The notes under the pieces: model-generated
Database searches by the model: none
The model's input: the letters and a program-made list of their open reading frames with translations, nothing else
What the model was told of the DNA's origin: nothing
Assembly: GCF_037038585.1 (NCBI RefSeq)
Contig: NC_092541.1
Coordinates: 5,583,445 to 5,647,444 of the forward strand
Origin: Patagioenas fasciata
Lineage: Eukaryota > Chordata > Aves > Columbiformes > Columbidae
Length of the DNA: 64,000 bases
Direction: 5' to 3'
Part shown: one piece after another, positions 22,335-33,949 of the stretch
Layout of the letters: each line of letters opens with the position of its first letter
Numbering within the stretch: position 1 is the stretch's first letter
Made by a program: the position numbers and the translations under genes

Positions 22335-22630
22335 GAGATTCAAGAAGAAAAGGAGGTGGCTCAGCGGGAGCACCATGGACAGCCATAAGATTGCAGTGAA
22401 ACTCCTGTGGAGTGTCAGTCTGCCTGCCCGGCAGAGGGAGGGACAAAAACAGGTCCCTGCCACACTGCCCTTGGGAGACAGAATTGGCAAAAGCGAGAGA
22501 GAGAGACATGAGTTGAAGAAGGAAACAAGAGTTCAAAGCTCTGAATGCAATGCTGCGAAGCTCTATCTGCTTTCAAGGACCATGCTCCAGGGTCTTGAGA
22601 GGTTCTTGCCCAAGGACGTTGCCAGCATCT

Positions 22631-22936
22631 TTAGCAGGGTCGGCATCTGCTGCCACAGTAGCGGCTGGTAATGCAGGAGAGGTCAAAGCCCCCAGAGTTG
22701 ATGGGAACTCCCTCGCAGCTGAGGATGCTGCCAACAGCAGCAGAGGTGGAGGAGCCCACAACGGTGTTCTGTGGGAAGGAGCTGAGGATGGGTCCAGGAA
22801 GAATCACCACCACAGAAGAGGGCTCAATGATGACACTGGAGCTCTGGCACTGCCTGCAACAGGGCTCATTGCAGCTGTTGGCCAGCGGGGTCGGACCACA
22901 GGGCTGGCAGGGCACGCATGGATTGCAGCAGGACAT
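22631..22936 (-). CDS. Feather beta-keratin (unit C), chimeric gene
   Basis: A 101-residue feather corneous beta-protein with 14 Cys, ending CGSRCRPC. The 3' flank and most of the coding exon match the unit A/B minus-strand keratins. Residues 34-45 ([12 protein letters not shown]) and the nucleotide stretch near 22790-22830 match the keratin at 31734. The 5' UTR and acceptor (exon 2 start 22957) also resemble the 31.7 kb gene. The intron (22958-23328, 371 bp) and exon 1 (from 23329) match the orphaned 5' relics of A and B. The gene thus joins one paralogue's body to another's promoter. The splice sites (CAG|GTGAGT donor, CTCCCAG acceptor), TATA (23389-23395) and frame are intact, so it should be expressed under the second promoter. 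Confidence 0.93.
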   Translation of the reverse strand: MSCCNPCVPCQPCGPTPLANSCNEPCCRQCQSSSVIIEPSSVVVILPGPILSSFPQNTVVGSSTSAAVGSILSCEGVPINSGGFDLSCITSRYCGSRCRPC

Positions 22937-23388
22937 GTTGTGGGGCTGGTAGTTATCCTGGGAGAGATGTCAGGGAGGAAGGAAAGCACAGAAACACCTT
23001 AGGAACCACTTGAAATCCCACCAAAAGGAAGCCAGGGCACCTGCTGGGTAGGGAGGTGGCAGCTTTGCTGTGGGGAACAAGAGCTCAGCAGAATCCCTTG
23101 GATAGAAGCCAAACTCGGGGATCCTTCTGCCTGGCCTGTGTCAAACAGAGACCTCAGCCCAGTCTCAGAATCTCTCTGTAACAGTCTGTCTCTCTTCAGC
23201 CCTGTCCCACAACCACAATCTCAGAGGACTAACATAAGACCACAGAGCTGGTATCAGCTCAGCTGTTATTGATGACTGGACCCTCACCTATGGGAGGAGG
23301 GGGAGTAGAAAAGGGAGTTCCAACTCACCTGGTTCCCAAGCAGAAGGAGGTGACTGAAGTGTTTGAGAGAGCGACAAGTTGATCTGGC

Positions 23389-23610
23389 TTTTATATTATA
23401 TTCACAAGGCCTCGGGCCCTAGGCAGTCACTGTGTAAGCCACAATTTTCCTCGTAATGAATGGAAACATCCCAGGTAATGACATGGCATGTGCTGCTGTT
23501 ACCCTCTATGCTGCCTGTGTATTTCCTGGATTATGTCATGCCCATTCCCTCACAGATGCCTCTTTTGAGTACTGGGATGAGAAGTCCCAGCATTTCTGGG
23601 GCAAGGATGC
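23389..23610 (-). promoter_or_regulatory. Keratin promoter: TATA box plus diverged upstream module
   Basis: TATAAAA on the minus strand. The upstream block is recognisable ('ggtaatgacatgg', 'tgtcatgcccattcc') but is more diverged than at the other genes. It is the live version of the 3.63-4.15 kb relic promoter. Confidence 0.7.
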
Positions 23611-23949
23611 GACAATTCTGCCAGAAAAGATAGACCAGAGGGGTCCAGTGGAGGCAGGTGATGTCAGCTGGGGCAACCTTTTTTTTTATCATGTTGTTGA
23701 CAGGAAAGGCCCCAGCTGCTCCCAGCCCTGCACACTTGCTTCGTCTGCTTTGACCTGATACTCTTTCCTTTTGAGAGCTTATGGGCAGAAATTCAACACT
23801 AAGGCTCTACACTTGTGTTTGCTTTGTTGTTTGGTTTGGTTTGGTAATATCTGCAAGTTCCTCTTGATGTATTGTACTTACATAGATGTTTAAAAGAAGA
23901 AAGAAAGAGAGACTATATAGTCCTTCTCTTCCAGAATTATTTTAAAAAT
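23611..23949. other. Spacer, no gene seen
   Basis: Non-coding, with short poly-T and TTTGG runs. Nothing recognised. Confidence 0.4.
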
Positions 23950-24085
23950 AAAGTCAGGTTGGATGAGGCTTTGAACGACTCATCCAATGAAAGACATCAC
24001 TGCTTGTGGGAGAGGGGTTGGATAAAGTGATCTTTAAAGTTCCTTTCCAACCCAAACCATTATACAAGTCTATCATTCTGAAAAA
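23950..24085 (+). mobile_element. CR1 LINE 3' tail
   Basis: 'caggttggatgaggctttga' followed by 'tcctttccaacccaaaccat' and a degraded terminal ATTCTG. Confidence 0.65.
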
Positions 24086-25814
24086 GTGAGGTCTACATCC
24101 GTAGAAATGGATAAAGTCCTTGAAGCCACAGAAAGAATGCTAGTTCAATGCTAGAAGAGACGAAATGTTCAAGTACTAGACATGGGTAGGTTGTGTGGCA
24201 TGAATTATGCAAGAAATATTTGTTAGAAGCTCAAGCAGAATGAGAAGTAACAAAGATTAGATCTCCTCCTTCTGAACAAGAAACTGACTGTTACTACAGC
24301 TCATTAGGTAATACAGAAAAAACTTGATTGATTCAAACCCTTGTGAGAGACTGTGGAAAGCAGTATGCACTGCCAGATTTGAGTATCAGGATTTACATGA
24401 TCCTGAGGTATACGATTGTACAGATACATGGATCAGCATGTTTTAGATTATAGAAAGTGACATGGACAAAGCTGAATGAATGAGCTGATAAAGTGACGCA
24501 TAGCTGGATACACAATCTTACAGCATAAAAATGAGGTTTTGACTGCACAGTTCAAGCGCAGGAGGTCTCTGTGCTGCAATTCCCACCAGAAACACCCATT
24601 CAAATGGAACACTGCATAATGCTGAAATGTGATTTCTCTACCAGAAGGTCTTATTTCAATATCTTCTAATATGCTGTCAGTCCCCTAGGTAGCAAAGCCC
24701 ATATGACACAGATGTGAAACACATGACTCCCTGGCCAAATTCGGCCCTCCACCTTGTTTTATCCAGCCTGACACTTTGTTTCTACTCAGTGGCAGTGCCA
24801 AGCTCCTTATCCCCAGGCTCCTGCCAGCATCCCACGTGCAGCGTGTGTGACACGTGTTGCGCTGCAGGAGCAGGAGAAGGGCAGGAGCTGCGGTTGTAAC
24901 TACAGGAGAGTGGTGAGCCTGTGTAAGCAGAGTAACAGGTGAGACTGATGTGGGATACTAGTAACTGCCTTGGGGCATTGAAAAACAAGACAGACAAGAA
25001 TTATGGGGAGGGTGGAGGTGCTTAAAGGCATACTCTCAACTCTCATTTAATTTTTTAATAAATTAGCCAGATACATGAGCTATATCAACTACATGTTATT
25101 TTTAGAAGTACCTGTAAAAAGATATTTTGTAACTAGGAGCCAGGGTCCCACTCCTTAATTCTACATTGTTTTCCATGGATAAGACCATCCCTGTGGTCCA
25201 GCAGTCACGGCCGCACTTGCACAATGACATGCTGATGTCATTTAATAAAATGTCATTTAATAACAGGACAGCTCTGGGGCACAAGTAGTAGTTAGGCATA
25301 GTCCCACAGTCATGACCACTTGCTAAAGTTCATGCATCTGGCTAATTTATCAAATGAAATGTGACTGCCGAGGCGGGAATACCCCTTTAAGGAGGGATGC
25401 CTTGAGCGAATGGGGTAACAAGGAAAGTGCCTGCTAGGATTTGTAATGGTGAAATAAAGTAAATGTCTCTACTGGGAGGGTGTGAAATAAGGCGAATGCT
25501 CCTCATGGGGGAGGTGATAAAAGTAGAATATCAGTATGCATGTCCACCCCCAAAGGAACACTGTCCTTATTCCACCACGGAAGAATGAGGAAAATGTTCA
25601 TGCAGGGGAATGGCATTAAGGATAATGTTGCTGTCCAAGGAATTGCCAATGGGGGAATAAGCAGAATGTTATTGGGATAGACAGAGGGGGAGAAACTATA
25701 GAGAAAGCGTGACTGCTGTTTATGGGGATGGGGGTTTGAAGGAAAGGTGAGCCTGTGTGAGAGGGCCTGACTATTTTTTAACCTGCTCCTAAAGAACATC
25801 TTGGTCTTTTACTT
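24086..25814. other. Unannotated stretch
   Basis: No gene recognised on either strand. It is AT-rich in the first half and purine-rich with 'gggggaat'-like words at 25.4-25.8 kb. No open frame over 100 codons. Confidence 0.4.
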
Positions 25815-25816
25815 AG

Positions 25817-26245
25817 GTGGCACACCGTATCATCTCTGGTGGAACAATTTGAATCCCAAAACGTCCAGTAAGAGAAACATCATTGATGCAGAAGGAAGGC
25901 GATGTAATAATAGATAGGAAGGCAAATACATGTTTGTGTTCCAAGGAGAAAAAACAGTATGTCTTTTGTGTTATGAGACAGTGTTGGTGATAAAGGAGTA
26001 CAATGCACATAACCAAGGGGCAATCACAAGGCCTGCGCACCGAATTCTAAAATTACATTTGGACCTTTGAAGGCAACCATGAGGCTGATGCGAGCTCCAG
26101 TGAAAATGAGTTTGACTCCCCTGCCTAATAGTGCTACTGCAGGTGGATTCAGGGAGATTCTTCTCTGCACTGTCTGCAGAGGACTCCCTGATGCTTCTCT
26201 GTATGCAGGATGCCATGCTCCAAGATAACATTGGATCATTTGGCA
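25817..26245 (+). pseudogene. T-cell receptor alpha/delta-like V segment, pseudogene
   Basis: An acceptor-like TTTTACTTAG ends at 25816, and the exon opens GTGGCACACC in the same phase as the intact segment at 44160. The last third reads VDSGRFFSALSAEDS, then MQDAMLQDN, aligning with KDSGKFSSAMSVQ... and VRDAKLQDST of that segment. Upstream, 'cccctgcctaatagtgctac' matches its CDR2-adjacent region. The expected YYC end and the recombination signal are gone, and the interior is disrupted. Confidence 0.6.
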
Positions 26246-26264
26246 ATCATTAATGACATGGAAT

Positions 26265-27015
26265 TTGAAGAGACCAAATGCTGCATTCTGCACCTCTGAC
26301 AGATTAATACCGGACACAATATAGATTGTGAGAGGAGTGGCTAAAGAGCAGCCCTTCAGAAAGGAATCTGGCATTGCTGGTTGGCAGCAGCTCAGTAGGA
26401 GGCAGCAGTAAGCCCTGGTGTCCAAGATGGCAAACTCCACCTGGGCTGTATCAACACAGTACAACAAGCCAGTCAAGAGAGGTAATTATTCCACTTTTTG
26501 TGTAGCCTCACCTTGAATACTGTGTGCAGTTCTGGGCCTTGTAATTTAAGAAGGATTTTAAGACATTTGAATGTGTCCAGACGATGACAACAAAGCTGAT
26601 GAAAGGGCTGGAAGGAATGTCCTATGAGGAGCAGCTGAGAACTTTGATTTGTCTAGTTTGAAGAAAAGGAGGCTGAGGGGTGACTTAATTGGTCTCTACA
26701 ACTTCCTGAGGAGGAGAAGTAGAGGAGGAGGTGCTGATCTCTTCACTCTGGGTAGGACACATAGGAACGGTTCAAAGGTGTATCAGGGTAGGTTCAGTCT
26801 CGACATTATGAAGCATTTCTTTCCGAAAGGGTGTCAAACACTGAAACAGGCTTCCTAGAGAGGTGTTTGATGCCTCATACCTATCAGTGTTTAAGAGTCA
26901 TTTGGACGACACCATTAATAACATGCTTTAACTTTTCTTGAGCCCTGAAGTGGTCAGGCAGTGGGACTAGATGATCATTATAGGTCCCTTCCAAATGAAA
27001 ATTTCTATTCCATTC
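26265..27015 (+). mobile_element. CR1 LINE fragment
   Basis: It has 'tgctgcattctgcacct', 'acaaagctgatgaaagggct', 'gaggctgaggggtgacttaa', 'atgatcattataggtccctt' and a terminal 'tctattccattctatt'. It abuts the V pseudogene. Confidence 0.8.
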
Positions 27016-28199
27016 TATTTTTCTGACAGTGTGCCTTCTGACACCCTGTACTTCACCAGCATTGGCAGGGTAGACAGGATGCTGCCCACTTTATCCATGT
27101 AAGGTATGACTCAAGTCACACTACCATTGATGGAGGGAAGGGGTTGTGGGACTCTTACATTCAAAAGATATTTGTGTGATTTGCTGTTGCTGTCAGATGA
27201 CCAGTACATTCAGTGTCTCTGACAGTCTGCCAGAGCCATTGCATTGCTTATGTGTTTGCTATTTGTGATCAGTGAGTCACCATATAGACATGTTGTTGCT
27301 TATCTTTCTTATTGCCTCAATAAAATTAGGTTTACATGGTTGTCAGACTTCATTGCCATTTGGACCACACTTTCTCTTAAAGATATGGTAGATTCTCTTA
27401 AAGAATATTATAGTAGGGCTATGGACACCCTACTCATGACTTTTGAGAACCCAGGATTCATCACTGCATGGGTCAGGCTGTCCCATCACCCATTCTTGTC
27501 TCTAGATTTTTTTATAATTTATAACCATTAGTCCAATACCTTATTTCTTCTTCCTTATCCTCTACTATATTCAATATCACTGCTCTGGACTTTGAGCAGT
27601 CATGGAGAAGTGCAGGCAGACGGCATGAAATAACCTGTTTACTTAATATGATCACCATTTCTTTGTTTCTTTGACCACAGTTGGGGTTGGAGAACTGGAT
27701 GCACTCTGTGGCTGCAGGGAAGAGTCCTTCACGTGCTCATCAGTATGACTTCTAGCACAGCTTTATGCCATGAATTGCTTACCTTGCTGAGACCTTACCT
27801 CGGGTCAGGAGAGAAAATTGCTGGCTGCTTGTCACCTTTGTCCCAGTCCTCAAAGAAAGGGGGAGACTGCTCACCGTGGGATCTCCCTCCAAAAGCCTGA
27901 GTCATGAGCAAACATTTCCTCTGGACATAGACAGCTTTCAACTTCTTCACATAACTTGAACTGTGCTGTAGGAACCTGGGAAGGCAGGAGATGGCTGGTG
28001 GCCAGTGGCTGAAGGTGAGTAACCAGTGTGCCCTTATGGTACAGCAGACATACTGCACTTTGAGATGTCTTAGCTTAAGTGTAGCCAGCAGACCCAAGGA
28101 AGTGATCCTTCTCTGTTTGTCACTCACAAGACCATGCCTAGGGTCCTGTGGTCAGTGTGGGCTCCTTGGTATGTAGAAAAGATATTGACATGTCAGGGC
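27016..28199. other. Unannotated stretch
   Basis: No recognised gene. Short open frames (95 and 110 codons) show no family features. Confidence 0.4.
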
Positions 28200-28617
28200 C
28201 CTTGAGGACATGAGGCACTAAAGGAGCCTGAAGGAACTGTACCTTAGGAAAAGAAGGCTCAAGGGACACCAGGGTGTCTGTGACTGTACCCTGAGGATGT
28301 GGAAAAGATGGATCCAGACTCTTCTCAAAGAGCACAGTGGAATAACAAGAAGCAATGGACACAATTTGGAACCTGAGAAACTCTATTTAGATATTAGAAA
28401 CTTATTTTGTCATTCTTGTTGGTTTTTTGCATTTTGTTTGTTTGTTTGACCTTGAAAATTCTCAAATACTAGAAAAGGTTTTCTAGAGATGCTCTCGTCT
28501 TGGAAATTTTCAGGTCTTGGGCACAGCCCTGACCAGCCTGATCTAATGAGACCTGCTCTGAGTAGGGACTTGGAATAGGTGTTCTCCAGAGGTCCTGTCC
28601 AACCCAAATTATTCTAC
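28200..28617 (+). mobile_element. Old CR1 LINE fragment
   Basis: 'gaaaagaaggctcaagggac', 'ggatccagactcttctcaaa', 'agcctgatctaatgagacct' and 'tccaacccaaattattctac'. Interrupted by T-rich DNA near 28420. Confidence 0.7.
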
Positions 28618-28869
28618 AGAAAAAGTAAAAGTACTTTGGTTTATTTTTTTCTTAAAGGATAGAAGTAAGGAGAAGATAAATGCAGATCAAATTTGTTTTG
28701 AATAAGCTGAGAATGGAAGGGTTATTACAAAGTGGAAAGGCTGGTCTGGTTTTGGTTTGGTTTATTGTTTGTTTTTCGTTTTTTGTTTTTTTTTTTTTTT
28801 TTCAGTGAGCTTTTAAGAAACTGATTTATAAAATTGAATGGCATGGTGTGGCAGGAAACTTCATTTATT
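28618..28869. other. Spacer with poly-T tract
   Basis: GTTTGG/GTTTT-rich run ending in an uninterrupted T-run of about 18 at 28785-28802. Otherwise featureless. Confidence 0.5.
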
Positions 28870-29145
28870 GACTTCTGAGATATCTCCTTTTGGACACAAT
28901 GAGAAAAGTCCACAGTACCAGAGAAGCTGAGTGGGACAGTTGGTATCAGCAGGATTTGGTGGTGTTGACCATGATGTTTGTGAGAGTTGCAGCCTTAGGG
29001 TGTGCTGACAGGAGCCTGGGGCTAGACACCATGCAGGAGCCAAGAGAGGCCAATCAGTCAAGGGCTTGAGGCTGATGAGAGAGGAGACACAGGCATCAAG
29101 GAAATAGAGATTCCAAAGATGTTGCACAGGAGCATGTGTCACAGA
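28870..29145 (-). pseudogene. Possible olfactory receptor relic
   Basis: On the minus strand one frame reads LWNLYFLDACVSSLISLK followed by PLTDWPLLA. This resembles the OR TM2/loop consensus (NLSFLDxCYSSVxxPKMLxDLL). The following residues do not continue into a clean TM3, so assignment is weak. It sits between a V pseudogene and a minus-strand keratin, the place where OR sequence occurs elsewhere in the window. Confidence 0.35.
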
Positions 29146-29734
29146 GGTTGGTCTATCCTTTTTCTTTACTCCTCACTTTAGTGAGGCAGAAGTCTTACTC
29201 TTTCTGCATTAGTTTTTCCTCTGTTATATAGCCTAGGAAGAGAGTGTTATGTCCCCTTCCTGTCCAGCTTGGGTGCATAGAAAGAAAAGCCACAGTCAGC
29301 TCTGTGGTAATAGACTCCCAGAAGACTTACAGGAGTCTGACCAAGCTGATTTCTACATCAATCTGTGAGTTGCCGTAGCCCTGAAAATCTATGCAGCTGC
29401 TGGGCTGTGCAGGGAACTGTTTTGCAGGTGGAGGGTTTATAGGTGTGTCACCCTTTACTGCAGGGTGACAATAAACCGTAGCAGATGCTCTCTGTTAACC
29501 CCGCACCCTCCCCACTAAGGAATTGTAATAGGAGGAAAAAGGAGAGAGACTTGCAAGTTGGAAAAAATGTCTTACTAATGCTACTAACAAATACAGAAAA
29601 CAATACAAAATATACAAAACCAATCTTGAATTTCGCAGAGCAGTGTAGCGTTGCCCACAGCAGAGTGGATGTTGCTCCGGCAGCTGCAGGGTAGGTACCT
29701 GGAAGTCCTGGGCTGGACTCCACAGTAAACCTCT
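29146..29734. other. Unannotated stretch
   Basis: AT-rich, with a 'tgacaataaa' word at 29464. It could belong to an old interspersed repeat I cannot name. No gene seen. Confidence 0.4.
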
Positions 29735-30125
29735 CCTCTCTAGGGTAACCAGTTCCAGTTCTCTCAGCTATGCCTCATAAGTGAGAAGGTCCAGCCCCTT
29801 AATTTTTTTTGTGACCCTTCATTGGACTCTTCACACTGCTTTCATATCTCCCTTGTACCAAGGAGCCCAGAACTGAAACCAGTACTCCAAGTGTCACCTC
29901 ACTAATGCTGAGGGAAAGAATGACCTGCTTCTACCTGCTAGTAAAACTCCTTTTAATGTAGCCTGGGTCACTGTTAGCCTTCTTTGAACAAAGGGCACAT
30001 TTCTGCCTCATGATAAATTTGTTGTCTACCAGGATGACACAGATAATTTTCTACAAAGCTTTCCAGGTGACCAGTTCCCAGCACAGAGAAATGACCCTAT
30101 CCTCCATCCTGGTCCTGTGGTTCTG
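29735..30125 (-). mobile_element. CR1 LINE fragment, minus orientation
   Basis: It reads 'cattggactcttcacactgc', 'aaggagcccagaactgaaac', 'tccaagtgtcacctcactaa' and 'gtctaccaggatgacacaga', the reverse complement of the CR1 3' region. Confidence 0.75.
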
Positions 30126-30607
30126 GTGATGTGTGGTGTCTGTGTGAGGGCAAATCCACTGCACCACAGGGCCCAGGGTTCTAAATAAGTGGGAAGGCCT
30201 TGGCCTGTGTAGGTGGAGCAGTGATGCCTCATGGAGCACAAGGGTCACTTCAGCCTCAAGGATCTGGGAATGATGGAGGAGCTTGGTGCCTGGGGGAGGA
30301 CACTCCAATGTGTGCCCTGTGTTCGGGCTGGTGCGTGCCCTGTGCCTTTCAGGGCCAGATCATAGATCCTGCTGAGCACAGAATCAGATTTCATTGTCAC
30401 TGTCATGTCTCCACATAGGGGTACCTGGTCTCTCACACTTGTGGAACTGTAGAGCTCCTGGGCCTGAGAAAAGCTACTTTGTACTTGGAGAAGACAGGGC
30501 AGCACAGAGCAATGTTGTATATTTGGGGGTCAGTCACTGACCTGAGGCTGCCTTCACCCAAGGGTTGTTGGGTTCACAGGGCCAGGGCACTCTAATATAT
30601 GGCCTGC

Positions 30608-30735
30608 TGTAGAATTATAGAATCATAGAATAATTTTGGTTGTAAAAGACCGTTAAGACTATCAAGTCCACCCATCGACCTAACACTGACAAGTCCACCT
30701 CTAAACTTTGTCCCTAAGAACCTCATCTACACATA
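30608..30735 (-). mobile_element. CR1 LINE 3' tail, minus orientation
   Basis: 'tatagaatcatagaataatt' and 'caagtccacccatcgaccta' match the reverse complement of a CR1 3' end. Confidence 0.75.
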
Positions 30736-31318
30736 ACCTATTGGTAACTGATATCAATACTGACTTGTGAACACCTCAGCCCTTCATGTGTAGTCAACAG
30801 ATGGGCCATGCCAGATACTGTGCTAAAGGGTCATACGACTGCATGGGGAGGTTTTCCCTGTTACCCATGTCCAGCTGTTCTGACCACAGCCCCTGACTGA
30901 TTGATGGACAGGAGGGCAGGCAGACTTGAGACTGTGTGCCATCCCCAGGACTACTTACCCATTCCCAATTCCAGGGATTCTTTGGCAATTTCTTCTACTG
31001 ACCCACCTTCCCCAGCACAGCTCCACCCAAAACAAGAAGAGTGCTCTTTCCCAAGAACTTGTGGGGTGGTTGACCCCCTTGGGGCCACCACATATCCACA
31101 ATTCCTCTCTGGAAAACAGCAGTTATCAGCATTCCTGTTCAGATGACATGCTCCAGGGCCAAGGGGTTTATATCTGAGTAATCCAATGATTCCAGGGGTG
31201 ATGAAGGGTTATCCTGTGCCCCGATCTATTTTCCCTCCAGAGCAACGTCTTTCTCCCTTGGCAGGCAATATGCAGATGGGAAGAAAACAAAAGGGCACAG
31301 GCAGGGTTGCATGAATTT
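30736..31318. other. 3' flank of keratin 31734-32039
   Basis: No gene seen. The part near 30.95-31.3 kb is equivalent to 36.85-37.05 kb before the next keratin. Confidence 0.45.
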
Positions 31319-31324
31319 TTTAAT
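31319..31324 (-). promoter_or_regulatory. Poly(A) signal ATTAAA of keratin 31734-32039
   Basis: ATTAAA on the minus strand, 410 nt past the stop, so the 3' UTR is longer than in units A-C. Confidence 0.65.
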
Positions 31325-31733
31325 GATTCTAAAGAGGGAAATAAGGTCACTACAAGTGGAGGCCCATGATGATGGAAGGCACAGGAACTGCCAAAAATCT
31401 ATTCTCCATTTCCTCTGGAAGAGTTCCCACAGGACATGTGTTAACCTGCTCCACAAAAGGAGACAGGCTAGCAGGTCACTCCAGGCAGATTTCTGGGGTC
31501 CCCACAGCAGGCTTTCAGGGAAGCATAAGACAACAGAGAAGAAGAGTGAGAGGAAGAGAGGTATACATTGGCTGTGTCTTCAAAAAGCCCAGGCTGACAT
31601 CTTTCAGCCCACCCTTGAAGGGCAAAACAGAGATGGTCAGCTGGTCTTAAAACAACAGCAGAAAGTTTGATTCTCTGTCCAGCACCACGCTCTGAGTTCT
31701 TGGGGTCCTTGTCTGAGGCTGTTGCCAGCACCA

Positions 31734-32039
31734 TTAGCAGGGTTGGCATCTGCTGCCACAGTAGCGGCTGGTAATGCAGGAGAGGTCAAAGCCCCCGGAG
31801 TTGATGGGGACCCCATCACAGCTGAGGATGCTGCCAACAGCAGCAGAGGTGGAGGAGCCCACAACGGTGTTCTGTGGGAAGGAGCTGAGGATGGGTCCAG
31901 GAAGAATCACCACCACAGAAGAGGGCTCAATGACAACATTAGAGCTCTGGCACTGCCTGACACAGGGCTCATTGCAGCTGTTGGCCAGTGGGGTTGGGCC
32001 ACAGGGCTGGCAGGGCAGGCACGGGTTGTAGCAGGACAT
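31734..32039 (-). CDS. Feather beta-keratin
   Basis: A 101-residue feather corneous beta-protein. It starts [10 protein letters not shown] and has Val at residue 27, [12 protein letters not shown] in the first core strand, CDGVPIN at 74-80 and a C-terminus ending CGSRCQPC, with 12 Cys. The ATG is at 32039. Exon 2 starts at 32060 after CTCTCTCAG. The intron is 32061-32435 (375 bp), and exon 1 starts at 32436 (CAG|GTGAGT donor). The TATA is a GATAAAA variant at 32496-32501. It shares Ile45 and much nucleotide sequence with the unit C keratin, and its N-terminus with the 37.4 kb gene. It is structurally complete. Confidence 0.95.
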   Translation of the reverse strand: MSCYNPCLPCQPCGPTPLANSCNEPCVRQCQSSNVVIEPSSVVVILPGPILSSFPQNTVVGSSTSAAVGSILSCDGVPINSGGFDLSCITSRYCGSRCQPC

Positions 32040-32495
32040 GTCGTGGGCCTGATAGTTCACCTGAGAGAGAGGACAGGGAAGAAGCAAAACATGGCAATGC
32101 GTGAGAAGCAGCCTGTGACCACACTATGAGGGAGTCAAAGAACATACAGGGCCAGAAGGTGGAGTCTGTGCAGAGATGTACGAGAGCTTTTTGGCCTCAT
32201 ACTGCCTTAGTCTCAAAAAAGCCACCCAAAAGAGCTACTGCCTCACTTATAGCCCAGAAGCCACCTCAGTACATTTACAGACTCAATCTATGCTCAACCT
32301 TCTCCCCACTTCTCTCTCTTGTGACAAGCAGCTCCAAGATCCAGCATAAAAGAAAGCTGGTATCAGCTGAGAAGTCCATTGAGGTGAGACCTCCTTTTAG
32401 AGAAAGCAGAAAAAGAGAAGAGGCTTCAGACTCACCTGACTCCCAAGGAGAAGGAGACAAGAGAAGTGGATGGGAGAGTGAGGAGCTGGGCTGGC

Positions 32496-32725
32496 TTTTA
32501 TCATGAACCTTTACTGCCCCAGGCTGACAGAGGCATCCCTTGTAGAGGTGACAATTTAGTGACAAACTCATCTTGAATGCAAAACATCCCAGCTAATGCT
32601 ATGGGCTGTGTTTTGGCTTCCTCAACTGCCGTCTTTTCATTTCCTGCTTAATGTCAAGCACATTCCCCAGTGAAGGCATCTTTTGCATTACAGGATGAGA
32701 GACCCTAGCATTTCCAGAACAAAAC
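32496..32725 (-). promoter_or_regulatory. Keratin promoter: GATAAAA box plus upstream module
   Basis: The TATA position reads GATAAAA on the minus strand. The shared block continues to 32725 ('ctcatcttgaatgcaaaaca', 'gtcttttcatttcctg'). Confidence 0.7.
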
Positions 32726-33949
32726 ACATAAATGTGGGCAGACAACTCGGCTCCCATGCTGGAGGTGTTCAATAAAGGCAAATTATGTTGGTCTGAGGAT
32801 CTTTGTGGCTCTGTTGGCTAGAAGTTTATTGGCTCCTGAGTTTAAAGTTATCCTGTCCAGAAATGATCGCAGGAATATTCTACTGCCCTGTTTTACCTCC
32901 TCCTTTTCTTCACTAAGGAGAGGCGTGTGGGCCTCATATCTGGGGCCTTGTCCTTCCCCAGAATGCTCTGTCCCTGTTGTGGTTGTCCCCAGATGTCCTC
33001 AGCAGAGTCCATAGTCAGTTGTGTTCCTACATGTGTTTTTGTCTTGTGTGCACTTGTGTGCAGCTGAGTCTGTGTGGATGCATGTGCGTGCAAACATTTG
33101 TCCATGATTATGCACTGATGTGCACAAGAACGTGTGTGTGTGGCCCTCTTCATGAGGGATTTTTCTGCTCATGGCAGCAGCACTGTCCACTGTTCTGTCA
33201 ATGAGGTACACAGAGCAGCCAGAATCAGAAGCTTGTTTGCAGCTGAACAACAACAGAACCAACTTAGCAGAGAATTGTCCTCAGCATAGGCGTTGAAATA
33301 CCATTTCTGTATCTTCAGTTCTCCCTTACCTGTTCCTACAAAGCTCATGCTCTGCTGCTGCTGTTGATTCCAGGGCCCAACAAGGATTGTTTCACACCAG
33401 GATGAAGAGGCAGATGAAACATCCTGTAGGCATCTGGGAGAACTCTCATGATTGCTAGTCCTTCTTCTTGTGGGGGTTTCGACTTACCAGACATCTGCTG
33501 GAAATACAACACAGCAGAGAAGAAACAGTCTAGGAGGCTCCTGGAGTGTGTGGAAGATAACTTCCTGACAGAGTTCATCGGTGAGCCAACTAGGGAAGGC
33601 GCCTGCCGGACCTGTTGTTTGCAAACAGAGGAGGACTCATGGGTAATCAGATGATCAGAGGTCATCTTGGGGATACAAATCATTAAATGATCAAGTTTTA
33701 TATTCTTGGAGAAGTAAGGAGAGCAGTCAGCAGAACTGCTACCTTGGACTTCCAAAAGACAGACTTTGGTCTGTTTAGGAGGCTGTTTGGCAGAGCCTTC
33801 GTAGGCAGCCCTGAAGGACAAAACAGTCCAGGAAAGCTGGTAGGATGCCTGTGACAGATCACTGTTTCAATAAATTCCCAGTTTGCCCCTCGATGTCATA
33901 ATGAGATCATTCATGATATCTGAAGTGATTGAAGTGCACACCCACCCAC
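32726..33949. other. Upstream region of keratin; no gene seen
   Basis: The part at 32.92-33.06 kb ('cccttccccagaat'-like, then 'tcctacatgtgtt') is paralogous to regions upstream of the 37.4 kb gene and the 59.7 kb relic. TG-rich DNA lies at 33.03-33.16 kb. No coding family recognised. Confidence 0.5.

Larger units (their letters stand above)
21481..23620. repeat. Partial third unit C
   Basis: The sequence from the CR1 3' end through the keratin coding exon matches the start of A and B. At the 5' end of the keratin it jumps to sequence like A 3.63-4.15 kb, and similarity to the tandem unit is lost after about 23.55 kb. Unit C therefore lacks the A interval of roughly 1.33-3.63 kb. Confidence 0.75.
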
